Shown here: positions 1-7,303 of the stretch, in pieces
How the letters are laid out: every line of letters begins with the position of its first letter
How positions within the stretch are numbered: position 1 is the stretch's first letter
The notes under the pieces: generated by a model
Seen by the model: only the letters and a program-made list of their open reading frames with translations
Databases searched by the model: none
Told to the model about the DNA's origin: nothing
Program-made: the position numbers and the translations under genes
NCBI GenBank assembly: GCA_027009095.1
Contig: JALVDG010000261.1
Location: 1 to 9,931, forward strand
DNA: 9,931 nt
Origin: Thiotrichaceae bacterium
GTDB lineage: Bacteria; Pseudomonadota; Gammaproteobacteria; Thiotrichales; Thiotrichaceae
Direction of reading: 5' to 3'

Positions 1-223
1 AATTGTCCTAGCGATTATGGGAGGTGTTTTCGTTATGGAGGCAGTTTCCGTTATTTTACAGGTTACCTCATTTAGAATGACGGGGCGACGAATATTTAGA
101 ATGGCTCCCATTCATCATCACTTTGAGTTGAAGGGTTGGGCAGAACCAAAAGTAATTGTACGTTTTTGGATTATAACCATTATTTTAGTATTGATAGGTT
201 TAGCAACCTTGAAAGTACGCTAG
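1..223 (+). CDS. mraY: Phospho-N-acetylmuramoyl-pentapeptide-transferase, 3' end (partial)
   Basis: MraY is an integral membrane enzyme. It transfers phospho-MurNAc-pentapeptide from UDP to undecaprenyl phosphate, making lipid I on the cytoplasmic face of the inner membrane. Only the last 73 codons are in the window; the first complete codon begins at base 2 and the gene runs off the left edge. Visible family signatures are [16 protein letters not shown] (a membrane helix), [17 protein letters not shown] with the conserved His triplet of the C-terminal active-site region, and a final hydrophobic helix ending GLATLKVR, which is nearly identical to the E. coli C-terminus as I remember it. The stop is TAG at 221-223, and murD begins 18 nt downstream, so the two genes are almost certainly cotranscribed. 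Identity is very secure; the missing part cannot be assessed. Confidence 0.97.
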   Translation, partial: IVLAIMGGVFVMEAVSVILQVTSFRMTGRRIFRMAPIHHHFELKGWAEPKVIVRFWIITIILVLIGLATLKVR

Positions 224-241
224 CAGAGTGTAAGAGAACAG

Positions 242-1615
242 ATGACACAAATACAGCCAATAACTCAAGAAAAGACGATGACGTGGGATACGTTAGTGGT
301 TGGCTTGGGTGTGACTGGTTTATCTGTGGCACGTTATTTATCTGAAAAAGAATATAATTTTGCAGTAACGGATAGTCGAAAATTACCCCCTGGTTCCAAG
401 GAGCTTCAGCAAAATTATCCTAATGTGCCAACTTATTTTGGTAGTTTTAATGAAGATATATTTACACAGGCTAAGAGCTTGGTTGTAAACCCTGGTGTGG
501 CTGTCTCAACACCCGAAATTCAGGCTGCTAAAAAAGCAGGTGCAGAAATTATTGGTGATGTGGAGTTATTTGCACGCGAAGCAAAGGCACCTGTTATTGG
601 TATCACTGGTTCAAATGGTAAAACAACAGTCACAACTTTATTACAGTTAATGGCAAAAGAATCGCAGGTGGTGGCGCAAACAGGCGGAAATATCGGTACA
701 CCAGCTTTAGATTTATTGATAGCAGAGGATACAGAGCTATTTATCCTCGAACTATCAAGTTTTCAGTTGGAAACCTGTCCATCTCTAAAAACAGCAACAG
801 CGGTTGTACTAAATATTAGCGAAGATCATTTAGACCGTTATGATGATCTTGCGCATTACGCTGCAACGAAAAGTACAATTTATAATAACTGTCAGCAAGT
901 TATAGTGAATCGTGATGATCCTTATGCAATGGCGTTAGCGAAAGGTAAATCATCCATTTCTTTTGGTTTAGATATACCAGAAGAGGGTCATTACGGATTA
1001 TGTATAAAAGATGGAAAAACATGGCTGGCGAAAGGTACAGAGTGCTTACTAGATGTAGCAACAATGAAGCTACAGGGTAAGCATAATCAATTAAATGCAT
1101 TAGCTGCTATCGCGATGGGCGATGTTGTTGGCTTGCAACGTTCGGCGATGTTGAGTGTACTAACTGAATATATTGGCATGGAGCACCGTACAGAATGGGT
1201 TGCTGAGATAGAGGGTGTTAATTGGTATAACGACTCAAAAGGAACCAATGTTGGCGCAACATTAGCGGCATTAGAGGGTTTGGAAGGACCGATTGTATTG
1301 ATACTTGGCGGGCAAGGTAAAGGTGCTGATTTTTCACCGTTGAAACAAGCCGTTAAGAATAATGCGAAAGCGGTTATTCTAATGGGAGAAGATGCCGATG
1401 TTATTGCTAATGTGCTGGCAGCTAGTGTTCCAGAATATAGAGCAGATAGCATGGCGCAGGCTGTTGACTTAGCAAGGAAAATAGCTCAATCAGGTGATAA
1501 GGTATTGCTTTCTCCTGCTTGTGCCAGTTTTGATATGTTTGCTAACTATCAGGCTCGTGGAAATGAGTTTGTACAACACGTCACCTCTCTTGAAAGACAG
1601 GAGGGCTGTGCTTAA
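242..1615 (+). CDS. murD: UDP-N-acetylmuramoyl-L-alanine--D-glutamate ligase
   Basis: MurD is the cytoplasmic ATP-dependent ligase that adds D-Glu to UDP-MurNAc-L-Ala. The 457-residue length fits the family. Visible in order are the N-terminal Rossmann-like UDP-binding motif VVGLGVTGLS (about 19-28), the ATP P-loop GSNGKTT (123-129), TGGNIGTP (147-154), ELSSFQLE (170-177), NISEDHLDRY (191-200) with His196, Lys210 as the likely carbamylated lysine, NDSKGTN (330-336), LGGQGKG (355-361) and the C-terminal LLSPACASFD (422-431). The start is not fully settled. ATG 242 has a weak AAGAGA-like Shine-Dalgarno upstream. An in-frame ATG at 278 would remove 12 residues, leave a more typical distance to the first glycine motif, and has its own AAGAAAAG upstream. 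The stop codon overlaps the ftsW start by one base. Confidence 0.96.
   Translation: MTQIQPITQEKTMTWDTLVVGLGVTGLSVARYLSEKEYNFAVTDSRKLPPGSKELQQNYPNVPTYFGSFNEDIFTQAKSLVVNPGVAVSTPEIQAAKKAGAEIIGDVELFAREAKAPVIGITGSNGKTTVTTLLQLMAKESQVVAQTGGNIGTPALDLLIAEDTELFILELSSFQLETCPSLKTATAVVLNISEDHLDRYDDLAHYAATKSTIYNNCQQVIVNRDDPYAMALAKGKSSISFGLDIPEEGHYGLCIKDGKTWLAKGTECLLDVATMKLQGKHNQLNALAAIAMGDVVGLQRSAMLSVLTEYIGMEHRTEWVAEIEGVNWYNDSKGTNVGATLAALEGLEGPIVLILGGQGKGADFSPLKQAVKNNAKAVILMGEDADVIANVLAASVPEYRADSMAQAVDLARKIAQSGDKVLLSPACASFDMFANYQARGNEFVQHVTSLERQEGCA
1599..1605 (+). promoter_or_regulatory. Ribosome binding site of ftsW
   Basis: AGGAGGG lies inside the last codons of murD, 9 nt before the ftsW ATG at 1615. 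It is the longest anti-Shine-Dalgarno match noticed in the cluster. It supports this start and suggests that ftsW is initiated strongly as well as coupled to murD. Confidence 0.8.
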
Positions 1616-2928
1616 TGGCGGTAATGCAGTTGATATCAAGGTGCAACCCCATTGCTGATTTTCAGCCTAGTTGGGAGCGTTATGTTGATCGCAGTTTACT
1701 AATTGCTCTGTTTGTGCTGGTTGGTTTGGGTTTTGTGATCATGGTGTCTGCTTCTGTTGCTGTTGCAGAAAAGACGTATGGTACACCTTATTATTTTTTA
1801 AAAAAGCAGCTTGTATTTTTGCTTGTAGGTGTTGTCGTTGCTTTTGGTCTTTATCATATAAGAATATTTTTTTGGCAAAATTTAGGCGTTAAATTATTAC
1901 CCATTATTATTTTAATGCTGGTACTCGTGCTTATTCCAGGAATAGGAAAAGAAGTTAAAGGTAGTTATCGTTGGTTTAGTATGGGAGGGTTTTCTTTACA
2001 AGTATCTGAGTTAGCAAAACTGAGTATGATTGTTTATATGTCAGGCTATTTGGCAAGACATGGTAAAAAATTATCACAATCTAGCTCATGGGCACCTTTA
2101 TTAATTCCTTTAGCAATATTAGCTTTAGTTGATGTTTTATTACTACTAGAGCCAGACTTTGGAAGCACTGTTGTCATAACAGCAACAGTGGTTGCGCTGT
2201 TATTTCTAGGTGGTGTGAAATTATCTCGAATCGCCATACTAGCGATTGCAGTTATAGCAATCGCCATTCCGCTGGTCATGATGGGCTATCGTGGTGCTCG
2301 TATTTTAGCCTATTTAGATCCATGGGCAAATGCATCAGGTAAAGCTTATCAAACTGTCCATGCCCTTATGGGGGTTGGTGATGGTGGTTGGTTTGGTGCA
2401 GGTCTCGGTGGAAGTGTGCAAAAACTCTTTTATTTGCCTGAGGCACATAATGACTTTGTATTTGCTGTGCTGGCTGAAGAATTTGGTTTTGTGGGTATCG
2501 TGTTTACTCTGCTGTTGTTTGCTTGGATTGTGCAGCGAGCCTTTATTATTGGTTTTAATGCCGATAAAGCAAAATTGCATTTTGCCGCTTATATTGCTTA
2601 TGGCATTGGCTTTTGGATTGGCTTTCAATCACTTTTTCACATTGGGGTTAATTTGGCGTTATTACCACCGAAAGGTTTAACTCTGCCATTGATTAGTTAT
2701 GGTGGAAGTAGTGTTTTAGTGACAATGATGGCAATGGCATTTTTAATGCGTATACATCGAGATACGCAGATTGCATTGTTTGGTTTTTCACCACGTGAAT
2801 TAGAGAAGCAGAAGAAACGTAGAATAAATATAAAAAAAGCAAAAACAAAAAAACGTGCAGTTATTAAAAAAAGACCAGTTAAAAAGCGTAGTGCAGTAAC
2901 ACGCAAAAGAAAAGGAGTTAAAAAGTAA
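1615..2928 (+). CDS. ftsW: Septal peptidoglycan glycosyltransferase FtsW (SEDS family)
   Basis: FtsW is a polytopic inner-membrane SEDS protein that polymerises lipid II during septation together with the transpeptidase FtsI (PBP3). The sequence shows about ten hydrophobic segments between residues 27 and 379. SEDS signatures are RWF (119-121), LEPDFGST (178-185), the extracellular loop LPEAHNDFVFA with Asp280 at the position of the catalytic aspartate (D297 in E. coli), LAEEFGFVG, and PLISYGGSS (358-366). It follows murD with a TAATG overlap and has a strong AGGAGGG Shine-Dalgarno 9 nt upstream, which fixes the start. The odd part is the end: after the last helix, residues 395-437 form a tail with 23 Lys/Arg in 43 residues and only two acidic residues. 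E. coli FtsW has no comparable tail. The neighbours and the LPEAHND loop favour FtsW over its paralogue RodA. Confidence 0.97.
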   Translation: MAVMQLISRCNPIADFQPSWERYVDRSLLIALFVLVGLGFVIMVSASVAVAEKTYGTPYYFLKKQLVFLLVGVVVAFGLYHIRIFFWQNLGVKLLPIIILMLVLVLIPGIGKEVKGSYRWFSMGGFSLQVSELAKLSMIVYMSGYLARHGKKLSQSSSWAPLLIPLAILALVDVLLLLEPDFGSTVVITATVVALLFLGGVKLSRIAILAIAVIAIAIPLVMMGYRGARILAYLDPWANASGKAYQTVHALMGVGDGGWFGAGLGGSVQKLFYLPEAHNDFVFAVLAEEFGFVGIVFTLLLFAWIVQRAFIIGFNADKAKLHFAAYIAYGIGFWIGFQSLFHIGVNLALLPPKGLTLPLISYGGSSVLVTMMAMAFLMRIHRDTQIALFGFSPRELEKQKKRRINIKKAKTKKRAVIKKRPVKKRSAVTRKRKGVKK

Positions 2929-4061
2929 TGTCATATAAGCGACCTATATTGGTAACAGCAGGAGGAACAGGTGGTCACGTCTACCCTGGTCTCGCTGTTG
3001 CTCGTGCGCTTATTGAGCAAGATATTCCTGTTATTTGGATGGGAACACATAAAGGTATAGAGGCGCGTGTTATTCCTGCTGCGGGAATAGAAATGGCATG
3101 GTTAGATGTCAATGGTTTGCGCGGTAAAGGTATAGCAACGATATTATTAGCCCCCTTTAAACTGGCAAAGGCATTATTCCAGTCGGTAAAAATTATGCGA
3201 AAACATCGCCCTGTCGCCGTATTAGGTATGGGGGGGTTTGTCGCAGGACCAGGTGGTTTGGTGGCGGCTTTAATGGGTATTCCTGTTGTTATTCATGAGC
3301 AGAATGCAGTAGCAGGTTTAACTAATAAGCTATTGAGCAAGGTAAGCAAACGCGTTTTAGAAGGCTTTCCTCAGACATTTGCACAGCAAGACAAGGTAAC
3401 GCCTGTTGGCAATCCTGTCAGAAAAGAAATAAGCGAAATAATTGCACCAAAAGAGCGTTTAGCAACTCATGATGGTGCAAGTCGGTTGCTTATTATAGGG
3501 GGTAGTTTAGGGGCGCAAGCATTAAATGAAGTCGTGCCACAAGCGTTAGCAGAAATGAATATTGATGTTCGCCCTGTGGTGCGTCATCAAGCGGGTTCGG
3601 GTAAAGATGAATCGACAAAAAATAGCTATAAAAAACTAGGTGTTGAAGCAGAGGTAACGCCATTTATAGAAGATATGGCTAAAGCGTATGAATGGGCAGA
3701 TTTAGTGATATGTCGTTCTGGTGCATTAACAGTTGCAGAAGTTGCGGCGGCAGGTGTTGCTTCATTATTAGTACCGTACCCTTACGCAGTGGATGATCAT
3801 CAAACTGCTAATGGCCAATACCTTTCTGCAAATAATGCAGCCATTATGATGCAGCAAACAGAATTTAATAAAGAATCTGTAAGTGCTGTATTGCAAGACT
3901 TATTAACTAACAAAGATAAACTGCTTAGCATGAGTCTAAGTGCAAGGGCATTAGCCAAACCAAGCGCAACCATAGAAGTTGCGGCAATTTGTGCAGAGCT
4001 AGCAGGCTATGATTTTAATAAAAATGGCACTGCTCAGCTTAGTGGGGAAGAAAAAATATGA
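2928..4061 (+). CDS. murG: UDP-GlcNAc:lipid I N-acetylglucosaminyltransferase
   Basis: MurG is a peripheral membrane GT-B glycosyltransferase (family GT28) that adds GlcNAc to lipid I to make lipid II, the substrate of FtsW. The 377-residue protein begins with the lipid I-binding glycine loop GGTGGH (12-17), followed by the second loop [11 protein letters not shown] (100-110) and HEQN (123-126). The C-terminal UDP-GlcNAc domain has GGSLGA (191-196), [10 protein letters not shown] (262-271) and [14 protein letters not shown] (283-296). The start overlaps the ftsW stop by one base. Its Shine-Dalgarno, AAGGAG at 2912-2917, is embedded in the Lys-Gly codons of the FtsW tail. The last residues (about 363-377) are poorly conserved and carry no recognisable motif. 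The stop overlaps the murC start by four bases. Confidence 0.97.
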   Translation: MSYKRPILVTAGGTGGHVYPGLAVARALIEQDIPVIWMGTHKGIEARVIPAAGIEMAWLDVNGLRGKGIATILLAPFKLAKALFQSVKIMRKHRPVAVLGMGGFVAGPGGLVAALMGIPVVIHEQNAVAGLTNKLLSKVSKRVLEGFPQTFAQQDKVTPVGNPVRKEISEIIAPKERLATHDGASRLLIIGGSLGAQALNEVVPQALAEMNIDVRPVVRHQAGSGKDESTKNSYKKLGVEAEVTPFIEDMAKAYEWADLVICRSGALTVAEVAAAGVASLLVPYPYAVDDHQTANGQYLSANNAAIMMQQTEFNKESVSAVLQDLLTNKDKLLSMSLSARALAKPSATIEVAAICAELAGYDFNKNGTAQLSGEEKI

Positions 4062-5482
4062 GAGATAAGAGTGATTTAGCACGCAAGCGTATCAAGCATG
4101 TCCACTTTGTCGGTATTGGTGGTGCAGGCATGGGTGGTATTGCTGAGGTTATCGCTAATATTGGTTTTAGTGTTAGCGGTTCAGATATTGCCGAAAGTGC
4201 CATGACACGACGTTTATCTAGCTTGGGTATTACTGTTTACAAAGGACATGCGGCAAAAAATATACAAGGCGCACACGTTGTTGTGGTATCAACAGCAGTG
4301 GACGAAGATAACCCCGAGGTATTAGCTGCTAGAGAAAACAATATTCCTGTCGTGCCTCGAGCGGAGATGCTCGCAGAGATCATGCGTTTTAGTAATGGTA
4401 TAGCTGTTGCAGGTACGCATGGCAAAACAACAACAACCAGTTTAGTAACCAGTGTATTAGCAGAGGGCGGTTTGGATCCTACCTATGTAATTGGCGGAAG
4501 GTTAAATAGTAGCGCAAGCAACTCACGTCTAGGGACAGGTGAATATCTAGTCGCAGAAGCGGATGAAAGTGATGCCTCTTTCTTATTACTAAAGCCGATG
4601 ATTTCGGTGGTAACTAATATCGATGCAGACCACTTATCAACTTATGATGGTGATTTTGAGAAATTAAAGTCAACATTTGTGGAGTTTTTACATCATCTTC
4701 CTTTTTATGGTTTAGCTATTCTATGCATTGATGATGAGCATGTATGTGATATCTTGCCGAAAGTAACGCGTACCATTATTAGCTATGGTATTCACTATCC
4801 TGCTGATATTAGAGCAATGGATGTGCGTTATGATGGTGCTCAAAGCTACTTTACTGTACTGCGTACAGGGAGGGAGTCGTTGGATATTACATTAAATATG
4901 CCAGGTGAACATAATGTGCAAAATGCATTAGCCGCCATTGCAGTAGCATCTGAAATAGGAGTGAGTGATGAAGCCATTATTAATGGTTTGAAAAAATTTC
5001 AAGGTGTAGGGCGACGTTTCCAATTACACGGTGATATACAAACAACTCAAGGTCTTGTTACTTTAGTTGATGACTATGGACATCACCCAACCGAAATGAA
5101 GGCAACCATGCAAGCAGTGCGCACTGCTTGGCCTGATCGGCGCATGGTGGTTCTATTTCAGCCACATCGTTTTACGCGTACAAGAGATTTATTTGAGGAT
5201 TTCTCAAAGGTACTATCAGAGCCAGATGTGCTGCTGTTGATGGATGTCTATGCAGCATGCGAAGAGCCGATAGCAGGTGCCGATGGAAGATCATTATCTC
5301 GCTCAATTCGTAATCGTGGGCAAGTAGATCCTGTCTTTGTTGCAAGCGAAGATGAAATTGATGATGTTTTATTAAGCCAGTTACAAGACGGCGATATTTT
5401 ATTAACACTTGGAGCAGGTAGCGTTGGTGCTATCTCTGCAAGCCTTCCAGAGCGTTTATCTGTTCAGAGAGGTTTGATGTGA
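4058..5482 (+). CDS. murC: UDP-N-acetylmuramate--L-alanine ligase
   Basis: MurC is the cytoplasmic ATP-dependent ligase that attaches L-Ala to UDP-MurNAc, the first amino acid of the stem peptide. The 474 residues show the three Mur ligase domains: the N-terminal UDP-binding loop [12 protein letters not shown] (19-30), the ATP P-loop GTHGKTTTT (119-127), EADESDASF (167-175), [10 protein letters not shown] (187-196), [11 protein letters not shown] (283-293), GVGRRFQ (316-322), DDYGHHPTE (338-346), FQPHRFTRT (367-375) and the C-terminal GAGSVG (452-457). [15 protein letters not shown] and DDYGHHPTE separate it from Mpl and MurD. The ATG is fixed by the ATGA overlap with murG and by a GGGGAAG Shine-Dalgarno about 8 nt upstream. 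A perfect 20-bp palindrome sits in the codons of residues 352-358. The gene is followed directly by ddl, without murB in between. Confidence 0.97.
   Translation: MRDKSDLARKRIKHVHFVGIGGAGMGGIAEVIANIGFSVSGSDIAESAMTRRLSSLGITVYKGHAAKNIQGAHVVVVSTAVDEDNPEVLAARENNIPVVPRAEMLAEIMRFSNGIAVAGTHGKTTTTSLVTSVLAEGGLDPTYVIGGRLNSSASNSRLGTGEYLVAEADESDASFLLLKPMISVVTNIDADHLSTYDGDFEKLKSTFVEFLHHLPFYGLAILCIDDEHVCDILPKVTRTIISYGIHYPADIRAMDVRYDGAQSYFTVLRTGRESLDITLNMPGEHNVQNALAAIAVASEIGVSDEAIINGLKKFQGVGRRFQLHGDIQTTQGLVTLVDDYGHHPTEMKATMQAVRTAWPDRRMVVLFQPHRFTRTRDLFEDFSKVLSEPDVLLLMDVYAACEEPIAGADGRSLSRSIRNRGQVDPVFVASEDEIDDVLLSQLQDGDILLTLGAGSVGAISASLPERLSVQRGLM
5111..5130. repeat. Perfect 20-bp palindrome inside murC
   Basis: CAAGCAGTGC is followed directly by its exact reverse complement GCACTGCTTG, with no spacer. 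It encodes murC residues Gln-Ala-Val-Arg-Thr-Ala and part of Trp. The palindrome is certain; a function is not. It could be a chance result of the coding sequence, or a site for a dimeric DNA-binding protein. Confidence 0.6.
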
Positions 5483-6399
5483 GTGACAATTTTGGCAAAG
5501 TAGCAGTGCTGATGGGTGGCTGGGCAGCAGAGCGAGAAGTCTCACTAAATAGTGGTAAGGCAGTTCTAAAAGCACTGCAAGCTAAGCAAGTAGATGCTCA
5601 TGGGATAGATGCAGATAGAGAGGTGCTAGACACCTTGCGCAATGGGAAATTTGACCGTGTCTTTAATATCATGCATGGACGTGGTGGAGAAGATGGTGAA
5701 ATTCAAGGCGCTTTGGATGTATTGCAAATCCCTTATACAGGTTGTGGTGTAATGGCATCTGCTATCAGTATGAATAAGTTAATGACTAAGCGTATTTGGT
5801 CAAGTGCTAATTTACCAACCCCCGCTTTTATTGTCTTAACGCCAGAGACTAATTTTGATGAGGTTGTTGAGCAACTCGGTCTGCCTTTAATGGTAAAGCC
5901 TGCAAATGAAGGCTCTAGCATAGGGATGAGTAAAGTAAATAAAGCCGAGGAGCTAAAAGCAGCCTATGAATATGCCGCTGAATATGACTCTTTAATTTTT
6001 GCCGAAGAGTGGGTGACAGGTCATGAGTATACAATTGCCATATTAGGTAATGAAGCCTTGCCTGTTATACGCTTAGAAGTACAAAGTGATTTTTATGATT
6101 ACGAGGCTAAATACAGCTCAAATGATACGCAATACCACTGTCCATGCGGACTAGATGAAAAAGAAGAAAAATCATTGCAAGTTCTCGCTAAAAAGGCGTT
6201 TGATGTTGTTGCGGGAAGAGGCTGGGGGCGTGTCGATGTGATGCGTGACCAAAAAGGTAATTTTTGCTTGATAGAAGTCAATACAGTACCAGGTATGACA
6301 GATCATTCCTTAGTACCAATGGCTGCAAATGCAGCAGGTATTGCTTTTGAAGATTTAGTACTGCGGATTTTAGAGACATCGCAGCACTCTTCTCAATAA
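5479..6399 (+). CDS. ddlB: D-alanine--D-alanine ligase
   Basis: This ATP-grasp enzyme joins two D-Ala residues in the cytoplasm, providing the dipeptide that MurF adds to the UDP-MurNAc-tripeptide. At 306 residues it has the length of E. coli DdlB. Visible are [14 protein letters not shown] (13-26) with the substrate Glu18, [13 protein letters not shown] (65-77), EGSSIGM (144-150) with the conserved serine, YDYEAKY (206-212), GRVDVM (250-255) with Arg251 and Asp253, and [15 protein letters not shown] (266-280) with metal-binding Glu266 and Asn268. The start is GTG, giving [11 protein letters not shown]. This GTG overlaps the murC stop by four bases (GTGA), and AGAGAGG at 5466-5472 is a suitable Shine-Dalgarno. 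No later start would keep the beta strand before GGW. The neighbours favour the ddlB paralogue over ddlA. Confidence 0.95.
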   Translation: MSDNFGKVAVLMGGWAAEREVSLNSGKAVLKALQAKQVDAHGIDADREVLDTLRNGKFDRVFNIMHGRGGEDGEIQGALDVLQIPYTGCGVMASAISMNKLMTKRIWSSANLPTPAFIVLTPETNFDEVVEQLGLPLMVKPANEGSSIGMSKVNKAEELKAAYEYAAEYDSLIFAEEWVTGHEYTIAILGNEALPVIRLEVQSDFYDYEAKYSSNDTQYHCPCGLDEKEEKSLQVLAKKAFDVVAGRGWGRVDVMRDQKGNFCLIEVNTVPGMTDHSLVPMAANAAGIAFEDLVLRILETSQHSSQ

Positions 6400-6426
6400 A
6401 AACAGCTCACTCAAGTATTGGAGAGC

Positions 6427-6431
6427 AAGGA
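6427..6431 (+). promoter_or_regulatory. Ribosome binding site deciding the ftsQ start
   Basis: AAGGA lies 10 nt before ATG 6442. The only other plausible start, TTG 6418, has no good Shine-Dalgarno upstream, so the ATG is preferred. Confidence 0.65.
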
Positions 6432-6441
6432 CTGCTTATTT

Positions 6442-7233
6442 ATGAGAAAGAAGAAGGCACAAGTAACAAGGAAGAGGACGACTAAAAAAAGAAATCGTCG
6501 TGGCGGGACATCATCCCTAGCTATTCTTCCTGATATAAATTGGAGATTAGTAATTTTTTTATCACTGATCATTATCCCTTTATTAATGGTCATTTTTGCA
6601 TTGAATTGGATTAAGCAACCCGAAAATTTGATGATTAAGGCGGTTGAAGTGCAAGGTAATTTGAAATACTTAGATCGATCATCCTTGCAACCAATAATTG
6701 AGCCATTTGTAAAAACAAATTTATATTTGCTAGATACTAAACACTTGGAAGAAGAGATTGAGTTTAATCCTTGGGTTTATTCGGCATCACTTACTAGCGT
6801 TTGGCCGGATAAGCTAGTGGTAAAAATACGCGAGCAAGATCCCATTGCTTTTTGGGGAGATGAAGGAATGGTCAATGAATTTGGTGAAGTGATAGAGGTT
6901 GATCTTCCTAGCCAAAAAGGCAAATTGCCAAAATTATATAGTCCTTTTGATAAAGGGCGTGAAATGGTGGAAGGCTATATAAAAATCAGGGAATGGATGA
7001 AAGATTTTCCTGTTGATATTGTAGAATTTACTGAAGATGGGCGTGGTTCATGGCAACTGAAGCTAGCTAATGGAATGTTAGTAAAAATAGGTAGAAAAGA
7101 GCATAAGCGTCGCCTACGACGTTTTATGGTGGGATATCGCAATCAATTAATTGGGCAAGTAGAAGCAATACATACGGTAGATTTACGTTATACCAATGGT
7201 TTTGCAGTTAAGTGGAATAAGAAAGGCGCGTAG
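6442..7233 (+). CDS. ftsQ: Cell division protein FtsQ
   Basis: FtsQ is a bitopic inner-membrane divisome protein. It binds FtsB and FtsL and helps control activation of septal synthesis by FtsWI. With ATG 6442 it has 263 residues: a cytoplasmic N-terminus of about 33 residues in which 12 of the first 20 are Lys or Arg, one membrane helix (about 34-57, starting NWRLVIFL), a POTRA domain (about 62-131, IKAVEVQGN to VVKIREQDPIAFW), and the FtsQ beta domain ending VDLRYTNGFAVKW (246-258). The basic N-terminus fits the positive-inside rule but is unusually dense, and it shares VTRKR with the FtsW tail. The gene lies 42 bp after ddl and ends in two in-frame stops, TAG TGA (7231-7236). FtsQ evolves quickly, so domain layout and position carry the call. 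Confidence 0.93.
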   Translation: MRKKKAQVTRKRTTKKRNRRGGTSSLAILPDINWRLVIFLSLIIIPLLMVIFALNWIKQPENLMIKAVEVQGNLKYLDRSSLQPIIEPFVKTNLYLLDTKHLEEEIEFNPWVYSASLTSVWPDKLVVKIREQDPIAFWGDEGMVNEFGEVIEVDLPSQKGKLPKLYSPFDKGREMVEGYIKIREWMKDFPVDIVEFTEDGRGSWQLKLANGMLVKIGRKEHKRRLRRFMVGYRNQLIGQVEAIHTVDLRYTNGFAVKWNKKGA

Positions 7234-7289
7234 TGAGGCAAATTGATGATATTGCAGTGTCGTATTATTGATAGCTTAAGATTGGTCAG

Positions 7290-7299
7290 AAGGAAGGAG
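7290..7299 (+). promoter_or_regulatory. Tandem Shine-Dalgarno of ftsA
   Basis: AAGGAAGGAG contains two overlapping Shine-Dalgarno matches: AAGGA at 7290-7294, 9 nt before ATG 7304, and AAGGAG at 7294-7299, 4 nt before it. The first has the better spacing. The pair fixes the ftsA start at 7304 rather than the in-frame ATG at 7328. Confidence 0.65.
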
Positions 7300-7303
7300 C
7301 AAA

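Noticed and set aside
1087..1452. A 121-codon open frame on the - strand, antisense to murD
   Set aside because: No recognisable motif or good ribosome binding site, and it lies entirely opposite conserved MurD sequence.
2242..2264. Inverted repeat GCGATTGC / GCAATCGC with a 7-nt spacer in ftsW, plus a repeated AATCGCCAT
   Set aside because: It encodes an Ile-Ala-rich membrane helix, where repeated codons produce such matches easily; 8-bp arms with a short loop are expected about once in 10 kb by chance.
2330..2680. A 116-codon hydrophobic open frame on the + strand inside ftsW
   Set aside because: The hydrophobicity is what a shifted reading of membrane-helix codons gives; ftsW in this stretch has all its catalytic-loop residues.
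6418..6441. TTG start for ftsQ, adding eight residues
   Set aside because: There is no good Shine-Dalgarno before it, while ATG 6442 has AAGGA at 10 nt and gives a typical basic FtsQ N-terminus.
7243..7268. Possible promoter in the ftsQ-ftsA gap (TTGATG and TATTAT)
   Set aside because: The spacer is only 14 bp, too short for a normal sigma70 promoter, and no better pair was found.
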